From Datnioides undecimradiatus (lineage: Eukaryota; Chordata; Actinopteri; Lobotiformes; Datnioididae): a DNA stretch of 64,000 nucleotides. This document shows, in pieces, positions 24,946 through 38,266 of this stretch (within the stretch, counting starts at the first letter, position 1; each line of letters begins with the position of its first letter). A program made the position numbers and the translations under genes. The stretch covers positions 10,616,526 to 10,680,525 of the forward strand of contig WARS01000046.1 in NCBI GenBank assembly GCA_008933995.1, given 5' to 3'. The notes below the pieces were generated by a model that saw only the letters and a list, made by a program, of their open reading frames with translations, made no database searches and was not told where the DNA came from.

Positions 24946-25487
24946 TCCGGGCAGTAATGTGAGCGTCGTGAGAATTGATGTATTTGATTTTCGGATTTGA
25001 GGGTTTCCACTAGATTTTAATTACATCAGGATTTGGTGCCAGAGATGAGCAACTGGGGAGGAAAATGCTCTGCTGCTTGCAGATTTTTTTTCTTGATTCA
25101 GCAAGCTAACAGCATCCAGCAACTGGAGGACATGACAGGGTAGATGAAGGATGAAGAGGTTGAATGGTAGAGGGGAAAAAGCCCATGTAATGATTTACAG
25201 CACAGCATATGTCAACAGAACCACTTTAAAATCCAATCTAGCTTCAATTGGAGACTGTGAAAGGATGTCAGAACAGGTGTAATTTGGTCAAAATGTCAAA
25301 TAAATATCCAATTTCTATTTCATGTTTCGGGCAGAAGCGTTTTGGGTTGGGGGATAATATGAACTGGTGAGCTAGAAAACAGTTATAATAATGCACTTTC
25401 TTTATACAGTACAAAAATGGGTTTACAAAGCTTTTAACATTTACAGTGAATGGGATGTGAATAAGTGGCCGCATAGTAATAAATAGT

Positions 25488-25500
25488 AAAAAAAAAAAAC
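25488..25500. repeat. Poly(A) tract in A-rich DNA
   Basis: A run of 12 or so A residues opens an A-rich stretch extending to about 25560. Confidence 0.7.
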
Positions 25501-25639
25501 AAAATTAATAAAAATAAAAGAATAAAAACACATTTAAAATAAAAATTATGATATTTAAAAAAGCTAAAGAGATATACAAATAAGTTGGATGCAAAATAGT
25601 TGCAATAATTACATTAAAGTTAGAGACAGCGAACTATCA

Positions 25640-26345
25640 AAATGAGTTTTTAAATAATATTTCAAAATGTTCAGCAGATATAACAAAATATGGAAAGCTC
25701 TCTCCAATGCAACAACAGCAGCCTGAGTCAGCCTGGTATAGTGAGCTGGTATTACTATAATTATATCAGATACTGTGACAGAGTGTGAGGCTTTAACAGT
25801 TCGACAGTGTATTTTGGCGTGTTGCCATGTAATACCATATAGGTCATTTCAAGATTTTTTAAAATCACTTCTAAAATAGACTGGAAGCCAGTGTATAGTG
25901 CTACAGTAAAATGGAATTAATGTGTGTCTGGACTGTTGTTTCATTGTAGAAAGCCTGACAGCAGAGCGTTCAACAAACTGGAGTTGATTTATCAAGTCTC
26001 ATTAAAGTGTATTACATTGTCTAACTTGGAGGTTTGTTATTATTGTATAATAATTCTTACATGAAACATGACCTACAGTAGAAATAAATCAAAATCAATT
26101 CTTGAACATTGGTATTACATGATCAGATAAACAACCCAGGTACTGCTGAATTGACAAAGAGAGAGATTTAATACCTTAATTTTGTCAACACTTAAGTTCA
26201 CTTAATGTCCTGAAAACAGAATCAATGCTCTGCATCAAAATAGAAATATGTCTGACAATGTGACTTGAGGGCAGAAATTAAACAGAAAACAATATTGGAC
26301 CGAGGATGACACCCTGGGGTACTCCACAAGAAACTGAGTCCAGAA
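25640..26345 (-). pseudogene. L2/Rex1-type LINE reverse-transcriptase relic
   Basis: On the minus strand, 26345-26285 reads CGVPQGVILGPILFS, the conserved RT motif before the catalytic loop (VPQG at 26322-26311). Further on, 25990-25850 reads QLQFVERSAVRL, then IHWLPVYFRSDFK (HWLP at 25893-25882), the C-terminal signature of L2/Rex1-clade LINE proteins. About 25720-25640 continues with a region like the usual ERAFHxL end. The catalytic YADD segment expected between VPQG and HWLP cannot be found, and stops are frequent. The copy is therefore inactive, probably with a deletion across the active site. LINE RT normally primes reverse transcription at nicked DNA. Confidence 0.72.
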
Positions 26346-26349
26346 ACTG

Positions 26350-27465
26350 TTTCCAGTCACAACCGAAAAACAAATTGGAGAGGTAAGAAACTAATTATTT
26401 AAAATCAGTGATGGAAACACCGACCCTCAGCCTCAGTCTAAATATAATCAAGTCAAGTTATAAAGTGTTAGTGAAGCATTAAAGCATGTATTGTATGAGT
26501 TTCAGTATATTTAACCGAGAATGGATTTTTTCCCTCCCAACAGCGACAACTGATGAATGTTGGTTTGAGAGGAGGTCACTTGTGGGAGATACAAGGTTTT
26601 CATGAGACGCTGTTAGTATCGAGAATTGTTGAGTCTGTCTCCCAGTTGCTCAGGAGTCATCAATCCACTAGAGCTGTATCTTAGACCCACATAGTTAATC
26701 TCTCCACTATCCTGCTCTGTCAGGATAAGTAACAATACTAAGTCTTCATTTGCCTTCTCTTGCCGCTCGCCCTCCCTCATAAATAAACTAATTAACTTCT
26801 GCTGGGTGTGTGGAGGAGAAGTAAGCTGCCCCAGACACATACAAATATTCACACACCTGGACATGCACATATACTCTGAGATATATAGCAACACACATGC
26901 GCTCACATATTTTTAACCACTCACTCCTCCTTTTCCTTCCACACTGTCACATCTTGTGGAGGTCCAGATGAATATAAATAAGCCCTCTCCTGTCTGTCTG
27001 GGTTTAGGGGATTGCAGCTCGGTAAATAATCAGAAACAATGTGCGAGCAAATGGAAGAAGAGATATCGCAAAGGACCAACAGATTTGGGGATGAACAGTT
27101 GGGCAGCTCTCTCATGGCACCATTAGTCATCAGTGCAGAGAAGATGCGCTGAAAATCCTACTTCAACCACAGGGACAAGAGCGTTATTTCAGGGATGATG
27201 ATTCTTATCAAACATTTGTGGTTCTCACTGTATTCCCTCACATGGATCCCTAAACTGCCAATTTGCTCGTTCCCTGATTGTCCAGACTTATTAGATGATT
27301 AAGAAAACACAATTTAAATTGCAGAGAAGAAATATATGATTAAAGGTCCAATAATTGGTGTTTTTTGCAACACCACTGGCATTGGATAAGGGATGGCAAT
27401 GTCAGTTCTGAACTTCCTGATTTCCTCTAGTGCCTCCATGAGGTTGACCTTTATTTTAAGTTAAA
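26350..27465. other. Gene-free stretch, nothing definite
   Basis: No gene or known repeat was recognised. Confidence 0.5.
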
Positions 27466-27469
27466 TGTT

Positions 27470-27690
27470 TTCACACCTTTTGGATGGATTACCATGAAAT
27501 TTGGTTCATACATTAATGTTTGTGAACATTAAATTTAATATGCTAACATTGTTGAACACTGTAAACATGAAACCTTCTAAACATCAGCATGTTAGTGTTG
27601 TCAGTATAAGTATGTTAGGATAACGCTGTTCAAATTTAGCTCAAAGTACTGATGTGCATTGGTAGTTTGAGCTTAGTGTCTTTTTATTAA
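27470..27690. repeat. Percomorph interspersed repeat (ATGAAATTTGGT family)
   Basis: Words in the order expected of a common percomorph repeat: TTGGATGGATTACCATGAAA, TTTGGTTCATACATTAATGTT, a run of GCTAACATTG/GTAAACATGA phrases, CTAAACATCAGCATGTTAG, then TTTAGCTCAAAGTACTGATG. Short direct phrases such as AACATnnnnAAAC recur inside the unit. Origin (SINE or DNA element) is unknown to me. Confidence 0.7.
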
Positions 27691-27699
27691 AAGGGTCTG

Positions 27700-29635
27700 G
27701 TATCACATTGTAATAAATCCCCTTTGTTTAGAAGCTGTAACATGTTCAGTTCAGTGGTTCATAAGTTACTCATGCTTTAAATATCAGCAACAGTGACATC
27801 TTTAGAATTTTTTGTTGGAGCTCTTTAACTCATCTGAAGACCTCTGACATCCTAGAAGACAGTTGCAGGGCATTTGGACTATAAACCATTTGTTTATTCA
27901 GTTATCTATGTATAGATTATTTATTTTTCAGAAGGTCAGAGGTCTGTGGTAGCAACAAGAAAGGCAAAAGAAGCATCATTTCCACAGAGTAAAAACAGTG
28001 GCAAGGCAATTTGTTCTTCTTCATGACTTATAAAGCATTAGTAAAAAATGTATAAATGAAATTGTGTCAGTTATTTATTCTGAGTTATTAGAAAGATTTA
28101 GAAGAAAGTGATTATGAGCATCAGTGAGGGTACACTTTACAACACTCTACTTAGGTTTTGAAATCTTCAGTTTCTCTGTCAGCTTCATTGTAAACTGTAC
28201 AGCCTACCTGATAATTAGCTGGTCCTTATTACTGTGTATCCTGTCAACAGGCCACAGCAGTACAAAGTCACTGATTGAGTCTACTGTATGGGTAGCAGAT
28301 AATAACTACAATACTGTACATTCCCTCGTGATACTGTTTTTACCTCCTCAGCAAATCGCTTCCTCCAACTACCAACTACCATCTACCAACAGCTTCAAAA
28401 TAACCTTTTCTACTCCTCCGGGAAACAGAAATACAAAAAGGCAATCTATTGCAAAAGCCCTGACAGAAATCTTATACATTATTTTTGGGGAGTGCAGAGA
28501 AAGAGTGAGAGTGGGGGAAAGGTAATCCATTTTAATAGAGCTGTCTCTGTATTATTGGCAACTTTCCCTTCATGCACCTCTTTTCGGTCTCATATAAGAC
28601 ACTACATGGAGCAAGAGTGTGTGTGTCAGCACTATGCTGTAAATAATAAAAGGGCCACAGTAGCGATAGGAAACTGCAAGTCTTGAAATAGCTTTGAGGG
28701 GAGAGAATATTTATTCACTTTAATGATCAAGCCCTTTATTGACTTTTCCGAAAATCCAATATTCAGCTTGCAAGCCAGTGAGAATCTTTCTCTTCGCACT
28801 GCAGTTTCACTATGGTCTCTGGGACAATAAGCATTTATAACCTTCAAACAGACATCACATATACAGACATCTCAACACAGCATACAATGATGTGCTGTAC
28901 GTGTACATACTTGAACACATAAGTCATGCACAGCCTTTAAAATTAATCATATATTGCTAATAAATGTCAGTCATCTGTAACTAATTACTTTCTGTCATCA
29001 CAGTTTCAGAGGGATCATGATATTCATGCAGATGAACATAAATGCATGATGTTTGTGTAGACATAAACTGTAACTACGGCTGTACACATAACTACATATG
29101 GAAACGCCAGCCTCGTGTCACCTTTGTCTCTGGTCACACCTGACTGTCTTTCTCTTGTTCCCAATGTCATACGCTGTTGGCCCCCATCACACTGCAGTAG
29201 CCAAGGATGAGACAAAACATGATTTTGTCTGGCAGCCAGTTTCTGGCACTGCATTGATACATGGTAATCCAGCTGTCAGCGGGGAGCTGAGAGTAAGAGC
29301 TGCAACAGGGAAGAGAGGAGGAACAGAATAGGGGGAAACAAAGATAGTTGGATGGAGAAAGAAAAAGCAATGAGTAGAAAAACTGGGAATAGCAAGCAGC
29401 ACATATAGAATGTATAGATGGTTTATATATAACAGCAGATATGTGGATCCTGTGGAGAACTGGCATTGCAAAAATTAAACATATAACCACCTGCTGAAGA
29501 AAGAGGAGCACCTTAGATGATTGCTGTCATGCATGATCAGTTCAATTAAATTCATGTTAAAGCAGCTTTAATCTTTGTTTTTGTGTAAATTGATCACATG
29601 ACTCCTTATAGGAGTCATCAAGAAAACTACTAGTC
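27700..29635. other. Gene-free stretch, nothing definite
   Basis: A 133-codon frame at 28124-28525 has no domain or exon context. An 11-base inverted pair (AGACCTCTGAC near 27838, GTCAGAGGTCT near 27934) is minor. Confidence 0.5.
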
Positions 29636-29639
29636 CACC

Positions 29640-29860
29640 ACCAAACATACATGCAGACAGTCAATGTGAGCACTTACCTGGTGAACAAAGTGGAACTTTC
29701 AGCTGCTTGAAAACAAATATATTCTTTAGGGAATGTTTGAGACCAAAGTCAGAGCTAAAAAAAACAACTATATATTGGACTTCAATTCATCAAGAGAACA
29801 CAACAGGACTCTAAATGAATGCTAATATTGCTTCATAACTGCTGGCAATCTAACAAGATT
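29640..29860. repeat. Percomorph repeat copy A (TTGGACTTnnATTCATC family)
   Basis: It contains AAGTGGAACTTTCAGCTGC, then a GAGACCAAAGTCAGAGCTAA phrase, then TATATTGGACTTCAATTCAT, then ACTCTAAATGAATGCTAATA, the order of a repeat I know from percomorph genomes. A second, differently truncated copy is at 33275-33600. Confidence 0.6.
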
Positions 29861-29914
29861 ACCATCTTGATCATTACAGCTTGATTTGCTTTCCAAACCT
29901 ATGTGACCAAATAA

Positions 29915-30260
29915 GTCACCAGTGGTAAAAGTATCAATACTACATTGTGTAAATACTCTACGGGAATTACAAGCAAAATTCCTTCATTCAAAATCTTACT
30001 TAAGTAAAAGTACAAATGCATCATTGTCAATACATACGTAAAGCACCAAACATATTTATTATGCAGATTGGTAGATATCAGAACAATATACTGTATATAT
30101 CATTGGTTTATAATTTGGTAACTAGTAACCCTGTTTTGTGTTGCCATATAAATGAAGTTGAGATGTATAAAGGAGCAGAAAATGGGAATACTCAAGTCCA
30201 GGTACCTCAAAATTATGCGTGAGTACAGCACTTGAGTAAATATACTTGTTTACTTGTGGC
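29915..30260 (-). repeat. Percomorph repeat (ACTTAAGTAAAAGTAC family)
   Basis: Left part: GGTAAAAGTATCAATACTAC, then AAAATCTTACTTAAGTAAAA, GTACAAATGC, ATTATGCAGATTGG. Right part: GGAATACTCAAGTCCAGGTA, CCTCAAAATTATGCGTGAGTA and GCACTTGAGTAAATATACTTG. The end words (TACTTAAGTAAAAGT and its complements) recur in both orientations, as in the intact percomorph element, whose middle is largely shortened here. Strand follows my recollection of the usual orientation and is uncertain. Confidence 0.7.
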
Positions 30261-30880
30261 TTGAAAATGTTGTTAGCATCAACAACAAATGCTTGATAGT
30301 TCTTCTTACCATGCTAATAATTGTCTCGCTCATGGACACCACAGAAAATGACCCTTGAACCTAAGACTTGATAATCAGCCGAGCAGGTAAATCCATCAGC
30401 GTCCCCTGACCATCAGGAGCACTGAACTCTTACCACTAATTCATTTGTGTGCAGACAAATGTGCAATATTTCATTAGTGTCAGTTGGAATAGGTTCAGCT
30501 CCTGTGCTCTTCAATCCTAGTTATATAATACCAGTCACACACAGCGTTGCATAAATGCATTGAATTATCCTGCGATGATTGTGAGAGGAGCTGTCAGGAG
30601 ACAAGCTGTCCCTACTGATGAAATGTCTCCAGTCTCAGTATTGATGATGTATTGATTTTGCAGTTAGATGCTGAGATTGATTCGATGGCAAGTGTCCAGT
30701 GAAAGCTTTTTCATAAAGATTTTTGAGTAAATCTTGATTTCTTTGAACCACACAGGTCATATCCACAGCTGCCAAAAGCCTATCATGTGGTTAAGATAAC
30801 ATCAGTACAAAATGTACCCTTGTATTTGTCTGTTCTTTTGCACTGCACTGCTATTGTGCCCAAAGTGCTTCATCCAATTG

Positions 30881-30909
30881 TTATATTGGATATAATATAT
30901 CCAATATAA
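30881..30909. repeat. Near-perfect AT-rich palindrome
   Basis: Fourteen-base arms TTATATTGGATATA and TATATCCAATATAA around one central A are exact reverse complements. It could extrude as a cruciform. Confidence 0.85.
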
Positions 30910-32848
30910 TATAATTTCGGCTCATAGCTCATTGTTAAAGCCTCTACATGGCGACATTATCTCAATTTATGGCTTAATTGTTCTGTATCTCAGATTCCTT
31001 TTCAGACCCAGATTTAGTTTTTTCCATTTCCATCCTTTCAGACAGCGGTGTATTGCAAACTGTGTGGCAGTCCAGTGAAAACCTTGTATCTGCAGAAATG
31101 TCACCTTATCACAGTGTAAAGCAGCGAAGCAGCCCTGTTTTCAGCTATGTGACAATGTATTCTACAGAGAAGTGGGTTTTTAAATCTTTTATTGAGCTCA
31201 TGACATTTTCCTAACCTAAAAAAGAGCTTTTAAAATGACCAGATCTGGAGGTGCATAGTTTTCACTGAACTGAACTTGATAAGTGATCTGTTAATGAAAA
31301 ATGTGATTATTTAGTGGATGTGTTTTCCACAAACTGTTTGGTATATGGGTCAGATGTGCAACTACAGGCTTAGTGATTGTTGGGGATTGATGATCGTAGT
31401 TGGGTGTCATGGACCTATAGAGAGATCCTATAGGTGGGATTATGCAGGCAAGCTGAAAATGAGCTACTTCTGGTGACAGTTGTTCTGCAACAGCTTTGGT
31501 TCACAGTTTCAGTATACAGGATTTACACTGAGGAAGAATATATTCTGATATATCACAAGACTATTATAAAATGAAAACAACTATCTGTTCTGATTGTTCT
31601 GCTAAAACAAAAAGGTCCAAAGTAGAGTTTATTCAGTGTGAAGCTCTGTAGTTAAATCTCGTCAATGTATTTCAGATTGTGCCGTGTTTTTCATGCTGCG
31701 ATTGCCATGTTTATTTTTCGGATGAAACTCAGTCTGCATGACATGGCTGTGCAGATTTGAAAGTTTTCTGTTTACTCTGTGTTTCTTGTTGTAGCAGTGG
31801 AGCAGAGTTGGCATACACAAATATACTTAGCGCACACTTGGCTCCCCATGGACACATATTGAACAGCACCAAAAACAAGTGGTGGTGTTGGTGAAAATCC
31901 TGAGGCAGTACCAAACAAACAAGAGCAGCTGCATTTGCAGTATGTACAGTGTGAGCTGGCTGGATTCTCAGCTTTAATTAGAATGGGTGAGTTCAAAGCA
32001 ACAATGACAACCGCAGCGAATATTTACAGCACTGTCTGCACTGTAGAGCGCTAAACCACGGACAACACATCTACACATCCAGAATTAGTGTGGCAGCATG
32101 GAGCATTAACAGTAGTGTTGCAGAGCCCTGAGGAGGGCACTGTGGAGACGTGGACAGAAACAGACAAGTTTGGATTTAAAGGATACAGTTCAGCAGCACA
32201 GTTGATCAGACTTAAGCTCTGCTCTAATAGGGGCCATGGGATTGACTTATTATGCATCTTGATAAGTTCCTGTGGCGCAAAGGAAAAGCAAAATGAACAT
32301 TGTACATGGGCAATAAGTACGCACAAAGAATGGATATCATTTTTACAGACAATGCTTGAGAAAATTAAATGGACAGCCCAGATACAAATTTTCGCCATGT
32401 ATACTTGCTCTTTCCCTAATTATTATTTTTTTAATTATGGTGGAAATGGAGGGAATGAAAAGCATAAAGGAATGGACACCTCAGTTACTTAAAAAGCTCA
32501 TTAATTTGACTTTTTTTATTGACATCTCAGACGACAGCATTGTCCACTGATAAAAGAGACAGAAGCTGATTGGACAGAAAACTAATCAATACATATCAAT
32601 ACATGGAGTGCTGATACTTGCTAAATTACTTCTGCAGTGGAATCAGTTCAGTGATGTAAGCCTTGGTTAACATGACACAAAGCTGGTCTTTCGTTGGTCT
32701 ATACATCACATTATGATAATAATATTTACCTGTGGATATTACTTATTATATTCAAGATGTTGACCAATTGGATTTTCATTAAATAGGAAGGGGAGCACTG
32801 TGCGTTAATAGCAGGTAGAAAACAATTTGAGCACCATGGCCAACAACC

Positions 32849-32880
<32 letters not shown>
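32849..32880. repeat. (GT)n microsatellite
   Basis: Sixteen GT-type units with one GC interruption near the end. Confidence 0.95.
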
Positions 32881-33274
32881 AGGTGTGAAAGCGAGACAGA
32901 TACTGAATGGATGGACAAGTAATCAATAGACAGAGTGCAGAGCAGATGAGGAGAGCAGATACTCATTTCTGAAGTAAATAGCCCCATGCTTATTGTGACC
33001 AATTGAGTGTGTGATTAATTATTAAGCATACACAGAGGAGACTCTCAGCAGCGATGAGCAAAAGCCACAGTGAGCCTATACTGTTAGTGTCCTTGGTCTA
33101 GAGGCAATGTTTCTCACAGATGTAGAAAATGAATATTTTCTACTGTATGAACCTATTCATATGCTGGAGCTCACTGTCATTTAAGCCCTGGGTATCAGAC
33201 ACACCTGTTTAAAATGTCTCCTTTTCACTGCTGGAGGATAGAAAGTCTGCTTACCAACTATCACATTTTGTCAG

Positions 33275-33600
33275 GTTAGTTAAAGCTGCTATAATAAATA
33301 TCTTTATATTAACAGTGGATCAAATAACCAAAGGGATCACTTGAAGTGACAATACCTTGGGAAATCATGACCCGACTATTCCTTCCAGCTTTTTTGGGGT
33401 TTTAAAGGCAATAACTTCATGCTCTTGATTCATTCTCACTATGTTTCCAGACACTAAAGCTATTTTCAGTGCAGTGCATTTAGCAGCCAGATATTTTGGT
33501 AAGGACTTGGTGGAGCCCAAAACAGAGGTAAAACTAAAGTAAATATTAGACTTACATTCATTTGGGGGCTTTGAAAAGGCAATCGTTCATACACAATACC
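33275..33600. repeat. Percomorph repeat copy B (same family as 29640-29860)
   Basis: Words in order: AAAGCTGCTATAATAAATAT, TTATATTAACAGTGGATCAA, CAATAACTTCATGCTCTTGA, TTTCCAGACACTAAAGCTAT, ATTTAGCAGCCAGATATTTT, GGACTTGGTGGAGCCCAAAA, then AATATTAGACTTACATTCAT. This is a longer copy of the family seen at 29640-29860, retaining its left part. Related words may continue to about 33760. Confidence 0.62.
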
Positions 33601-33604
33601 ATAT

Positions 33605-36600
33605 TATATCATATGAGGTAGCCCAAAACCAAACTCTAAAGTCAGGATTTGTAACCAAGCACATCAAAGTTGCTGAATGAAGTAGGAGTCAGGAGTGTTG
33701 TATTTACAGCTTGTTTTGCTGCCTCCGGGAGGCCCAAAACATTCATTACAGGTTTAACTTACTTCACTGCAGTATATGAGGTATTATTTAGACCTATAAT
33801 TAAAGTTGTTCAATATTAGATATATGTATAGTCAATCATACACTGATGGAAACAACTAAATATTTATCAGTAAAAAAAAAAAAAAGAATTTAATGTATTT
33901 ATCTGATTGTTTGAAGTAAGCATGCAAGCAATGATGTGAGTTGTACAAACTGTTTGTCACAGCTTAACCAAATGAAACTTTTGACATTTATTTCTACAGT
34001 TTTTCACCAGTTATACTGACGGCCTTTTTAGTATCAGGTATGACTGCAATTTTGCACGTTAAGACTGCTCTAGTGCATTGTATGCCATAAGCAATTACTG
34101 CCAGAAGAGAATTACTGGGGCCCTAGTGCAATAAATTTCAGGAAACTCACAGTTCATAGCAGAGTTATGTGATACAAGTTTTATGATGACAAATAATGCT
34201 GAACATAAGAAGTATCGATTACCAGTGAGGAATATTCTCTGAAAACTATGATTCCACTGTGTACAGGGTTGTCCGATTAATGAAACATAGCTCTGAAGCT
34301 ACCAATTCCGTAACATAAAAAAATCAGCTAATGGACGTCCTGTCTCGATTCTCATGCCATGAGATGAATGACGTCTCTTTCCCATTATTAAGTGCACAGA
34401 AGAAAAGGTGAGTTCTTTATAGATTGGACCTCAGTAGGCAGCAAATCAGTGCTCACAACACTGAAGTAACTTTAGCTGCAGAGATGCTTTTGAAGAGCTG
34501 CGTTTCATAGATTTCATACAGAAAGAGCAGTTCAAATTGGTGCTTAACTTGTCCCTGAGGGCATTAAAATAGGTCAGTGTACACTTCCACTGTCATTTCT
34601 AAAGGCAATCTTCTTTTTTGAAAGTCTTGGTGAAACCTGAGGACATGAAAGCAACTCATTAAAGAAACAGATTTTTCACTGGATTTAAGGTATATCCGGA
34701 GTCTCTTTCAGGTTGGGTATCTAATTAGACTTCTTTCTAGGGAGGAACTGTACTGCCGAAGTGACTGCTGTAAAGACAGTGCTACTGTAGGGTGTTCCTA
34801 CTCAAAATGAAACGCACAGGTGAATGTTTCCGAGTTGGACCAGGAAATGGAGAAACAGGGACAGTCTGTGGCTCATGCTCGACAGATTCAGTCCTTCTTG
34901 GCCTCAGTATTCTGGAGTAATATTAGAACAAAATGAACAGTTTTTCTTTTGAGCATTTGATCTGTACACTCCTCAAAGGGAATCTGTCATTTTTCATCCA
35001 GATATGAATCCTGCATGATAACTAGATTATTCTTTTAGTACTGCAGCTTACAACAACTAGGCAGAGATGAGAGAACAGATAATGCTCACACAGGTACATA
35101 CAGTACACGTGCGGGCACAGGCAGATCCGCACATGCACGCGCTCTCGCACTCCAGGTATTTTAAGGCAACGTCTTTGTTTTTAAAAGTTAACACGTACAA
35201 GCTGGCAAAATTGCCTGGGGATTTGGAATCAGAGCAGGACCTACAATTGATTCTGATGTTTGTCCACTCGCTCTGCGTTTAAATGAGGATAGGCAATGCA
35301 TGTAAATACTGACAATAGCACAAAGATAGTCTCAGCCCAGGTTCCTCTGGCTACTCATCCTGAATTCATTAGATGATACACCATAGTTAGGCCTTAATAT
35401 TACAGCTATGTGTCTGTTTAAGTGCACATGCGTGACTGTGTGTGTAAGAATGCAAATCACTGGTTCAGTTTCACAGACATGACTGGCATTACACATCACA
35501 GCTGCTTCTGCCAAGCCTTGTTTTGTGCCTCTTTCACCGGTTCAGTTCAGCCATCTGCTGGCTCATGCCTCCTACATGCTGGACACTCTGTCTGACCATG
35601 GTGACACTGTAAAATGTGAATTCACCTGACATACCCTGTGAAATGAAAAATGACACTTCTTTTTTTATCAGTGCACCTCGCAGTAAAGTGGTTCAAAAAT
35701 ATGAAAACGGGCCAAAAATTGACAAACCTGGTCCCTATAGGGAGTTTGAACTCAAGATGTTGTTCTTTAAACACTCGTGTGAAAGGTTATATACCCAACG
35801 CGCCCACGGGGGCGTGACATTTTGATTGACACCCCTTAGCAAACTGTGTGGGGAGTTTGTTGCCAAAGTAAGGTGTGCTTACAATAAAAATGCCTTCTAT
35901 CACCTTTCCTCACCTGCCTCCCGCTGTTTCTCTTATACTCACCAGAAGCAATACACTGTATATGGACACCACTGTTAAATCATTTAAGGAGGGACTGAAA
36001 CATTGTTCTTAAAAGGGAAAAAAAAATACACAAAATGTACCCAGCAGAAGTTGAATATTTCAGCAAAGTCACAAAATGATAACACACCACAGCGTTGGAG
36101 TTGCAGTATGGGTACATTTTCATTACGGCTGGGGAAAATTGCCAGTGCCAACGGCCCTTTCATTTAAAGATAGAAACCATCAGGGATCTGAGAGATGTCA
36201 AAATTTTGACAGGAAACTCAGCGTCTGTTGAATATCCCATCATCTGCAAAACAATAAAAAAGCACAGATTTGGCACAGTCCCACAGAGCATTTGCAGTTT
36301 TGCATTTAGCCAGCCACACTGCATGTTAGACATTGTGATCATCAAGTCCTACAATTAAATCCTTCCTACTGGGAGATGGGATACACAGTGTCACTGGTGG
36401 TGTTGAGAAGTCCTTTTCCGTGCATATTTTTATACATGTCATGTTCTGGCTATGAGTGTTCAGTTTACATGTGTCTTGCACATTGTGGGTTCCTCTCTAC
36501 CTGCACAGCCAGCTGCATATCTTTCTGATTGCACATTGTTTGCATCGATAAGTGAGGTGAATATGGGGTAGTTTTTGTTCTAATTGCCTACACTCATGTA

Positions 36601-38235
36601 GCTGCATGGCCCCCTGTAGACCAATTATAGGGCGAACGCATCCCTGAACACTTTGTACATGTGACATGTAATCACATACATCATGTTTTCATTTAGCGGG
36701 GAGCATTTTAGCCAAGTGCTATGCGTGCCAAACTGCGCTTTCATTTCACACTCTCAGCAGGTGATTTCTGAGCCCACCCATACGGTGCTATTTATGTTCT
36801 GCTTGGGCGCAGAGCTGCCGCGTGATGGGGCCTGCCCACGACTGAGCTGTAATGACATCACGGTCAACTGACTGGCTCAAAAATGTGTGGCCATGCAGGG
36901 GACAGGGAGCGAGAGACGGTGACATTTAAAAGACTCACTTTGTTGAGCATTCAGCAATGCCGTGTGGCGTCTGTAACATCACAGATGCTGTTTTTTTTTG
37001 GAGCTGAGTTATACGCCTGCGTTCTTGTTTCATTCATCTCACAGATAGCAGCCTCAGCTCCCCTTGGTTGGTTAATGAAAGTCCATTACTCCCTTGCAAT
37101 GTTAATCTCAACACTTCCTGCTGCTGTTTAACAGTAAAAACCTTCCAGCAGTGCAGTATACAGTTTGGCTCAGCACAGGTAACAACAGCCCTAGGGAAAT
37201 CTTCCTATATTGTCTTTTTCTTCCTCTCTATTATTTCTTTCAGTCTTATTTAGGTTAATGCCTCCTAAATCTCAGTTTTCTGCTGCCATGGAGACTACTG
37301 CGGCCACTTTGAAATTCCTATAATCCAATATCTTCTAAAGCTTTTGCACACTTTTAATAACGGAATTTATTTTCAATTTGTTGTGTCAAGATTCTCTGTA
37401 AGTTTTATAACCTTCTTTTGGTCTATTATTAATATTCATTTTGCTTTGATGTACGCCAGTGCTTGCTGCTGCAATGTACCAAGGATTATGGTTGTTTCAC
37501 TGCATCAAGTTCTATCTGAAATAATCAAAGCATGAAGAGTCAAAGCTATAGAACACAAGTATTTCTATTTCACATAAAAGGAACAATAAAGACTATGAAA
37601 ATTCAAACGCATGCAGTCAGATAAGATTGAAGATTTGGTGTATTACATTTTTACTTCAAATGTACATACTGCAGTGCTGACTGTCCAGCTGCCAATTTTG
37701 TACATTTCCTCTGCCTGTGATGTACAGACATAGAGGAGACATCTCAGTATCTGAGGCTGAATTGATTGACCTGACTGTGTCTCTCAGTACTACGGCAAAA
37801 ATTGATTTTGTGGCTGCTATGCAACTGTTTCTGTGAGACTTAATGCCAGGCCTCCCTGCGCCCATCTGTCGCCAACTGCTTTTTAATATCATAACTGTTA
37901 ATTAGGCAAATTATTCAGAACATATTGCGAGAATAAATTGTTGTAAATCACCAAACACAGCTGCTGGCTAGTATTTATCTATTTTATCTATTTTCAGAAA
38001 TTGCTGTAGATTTAAGGGGTATTTGTGGATGAGAAAGCTGTATGAAACAGAAAGCAACACTAGTCGGTCCATGGCTGACACCATCGACCTGTGTGAATCA
38101 CAGTGGGGAAAGCATTCAACATTTCAACATTTTTCTCATCAGACACATTTCCAATAAGCTTGGCCTTACTGCATAGTTAACTGTCACCACTGTTTACGCT
38201 CACCTTTATTTTAAAAAAACAAAACATATTTCTGC
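33605..38235. other. Gene-free stretch, nothing definite
   Basis: A poly(A) run lies at 33872-33885. A CpG-bearing patch with short inverted symmetry (CGCCCACGGGGGCG) lies near 35800-35815. No gene or assignable repeat otherwise. Confidence 0.45.
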
Positions 38236-38241
38236 CATATT

Positions 38242-38266
38242 CACACACACACACACACACACACAC
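38242..38266. repeat. (CA)n microsatellite
   Basis: Pure CA repeat of about 12 units. Confidence 0.95.

Larger units (their letters stand above)
30265..33270. other. Gene-free stretch, nothing definite
   Basis: It includes a 29-base palindrome (30881-30909), a GT microsatellite (32849-32880) and a 134-codon frame (32088-32492) that I do not accept as a gene. The part around 30440-30500 looks even in composition and unique. Confidence 0.45.

Noticed and set aside
27838..27944. 11-base inverted pair AGACCTCTGAC/GTCAGAGGTCT
   Set aside because: Short arms with a long unpaired loop; expected by chance in 64 kb.
28124..28525. 133-codon plus-strand frame
   Set aside because: Composition follows the local base content and no motif is recognisable.
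32088..32492. 134-codon plus-strand frame
   Set aside because: No domain, no promoter or splice context, and another long frame lies opposite it on the minus strand; most likely chance.
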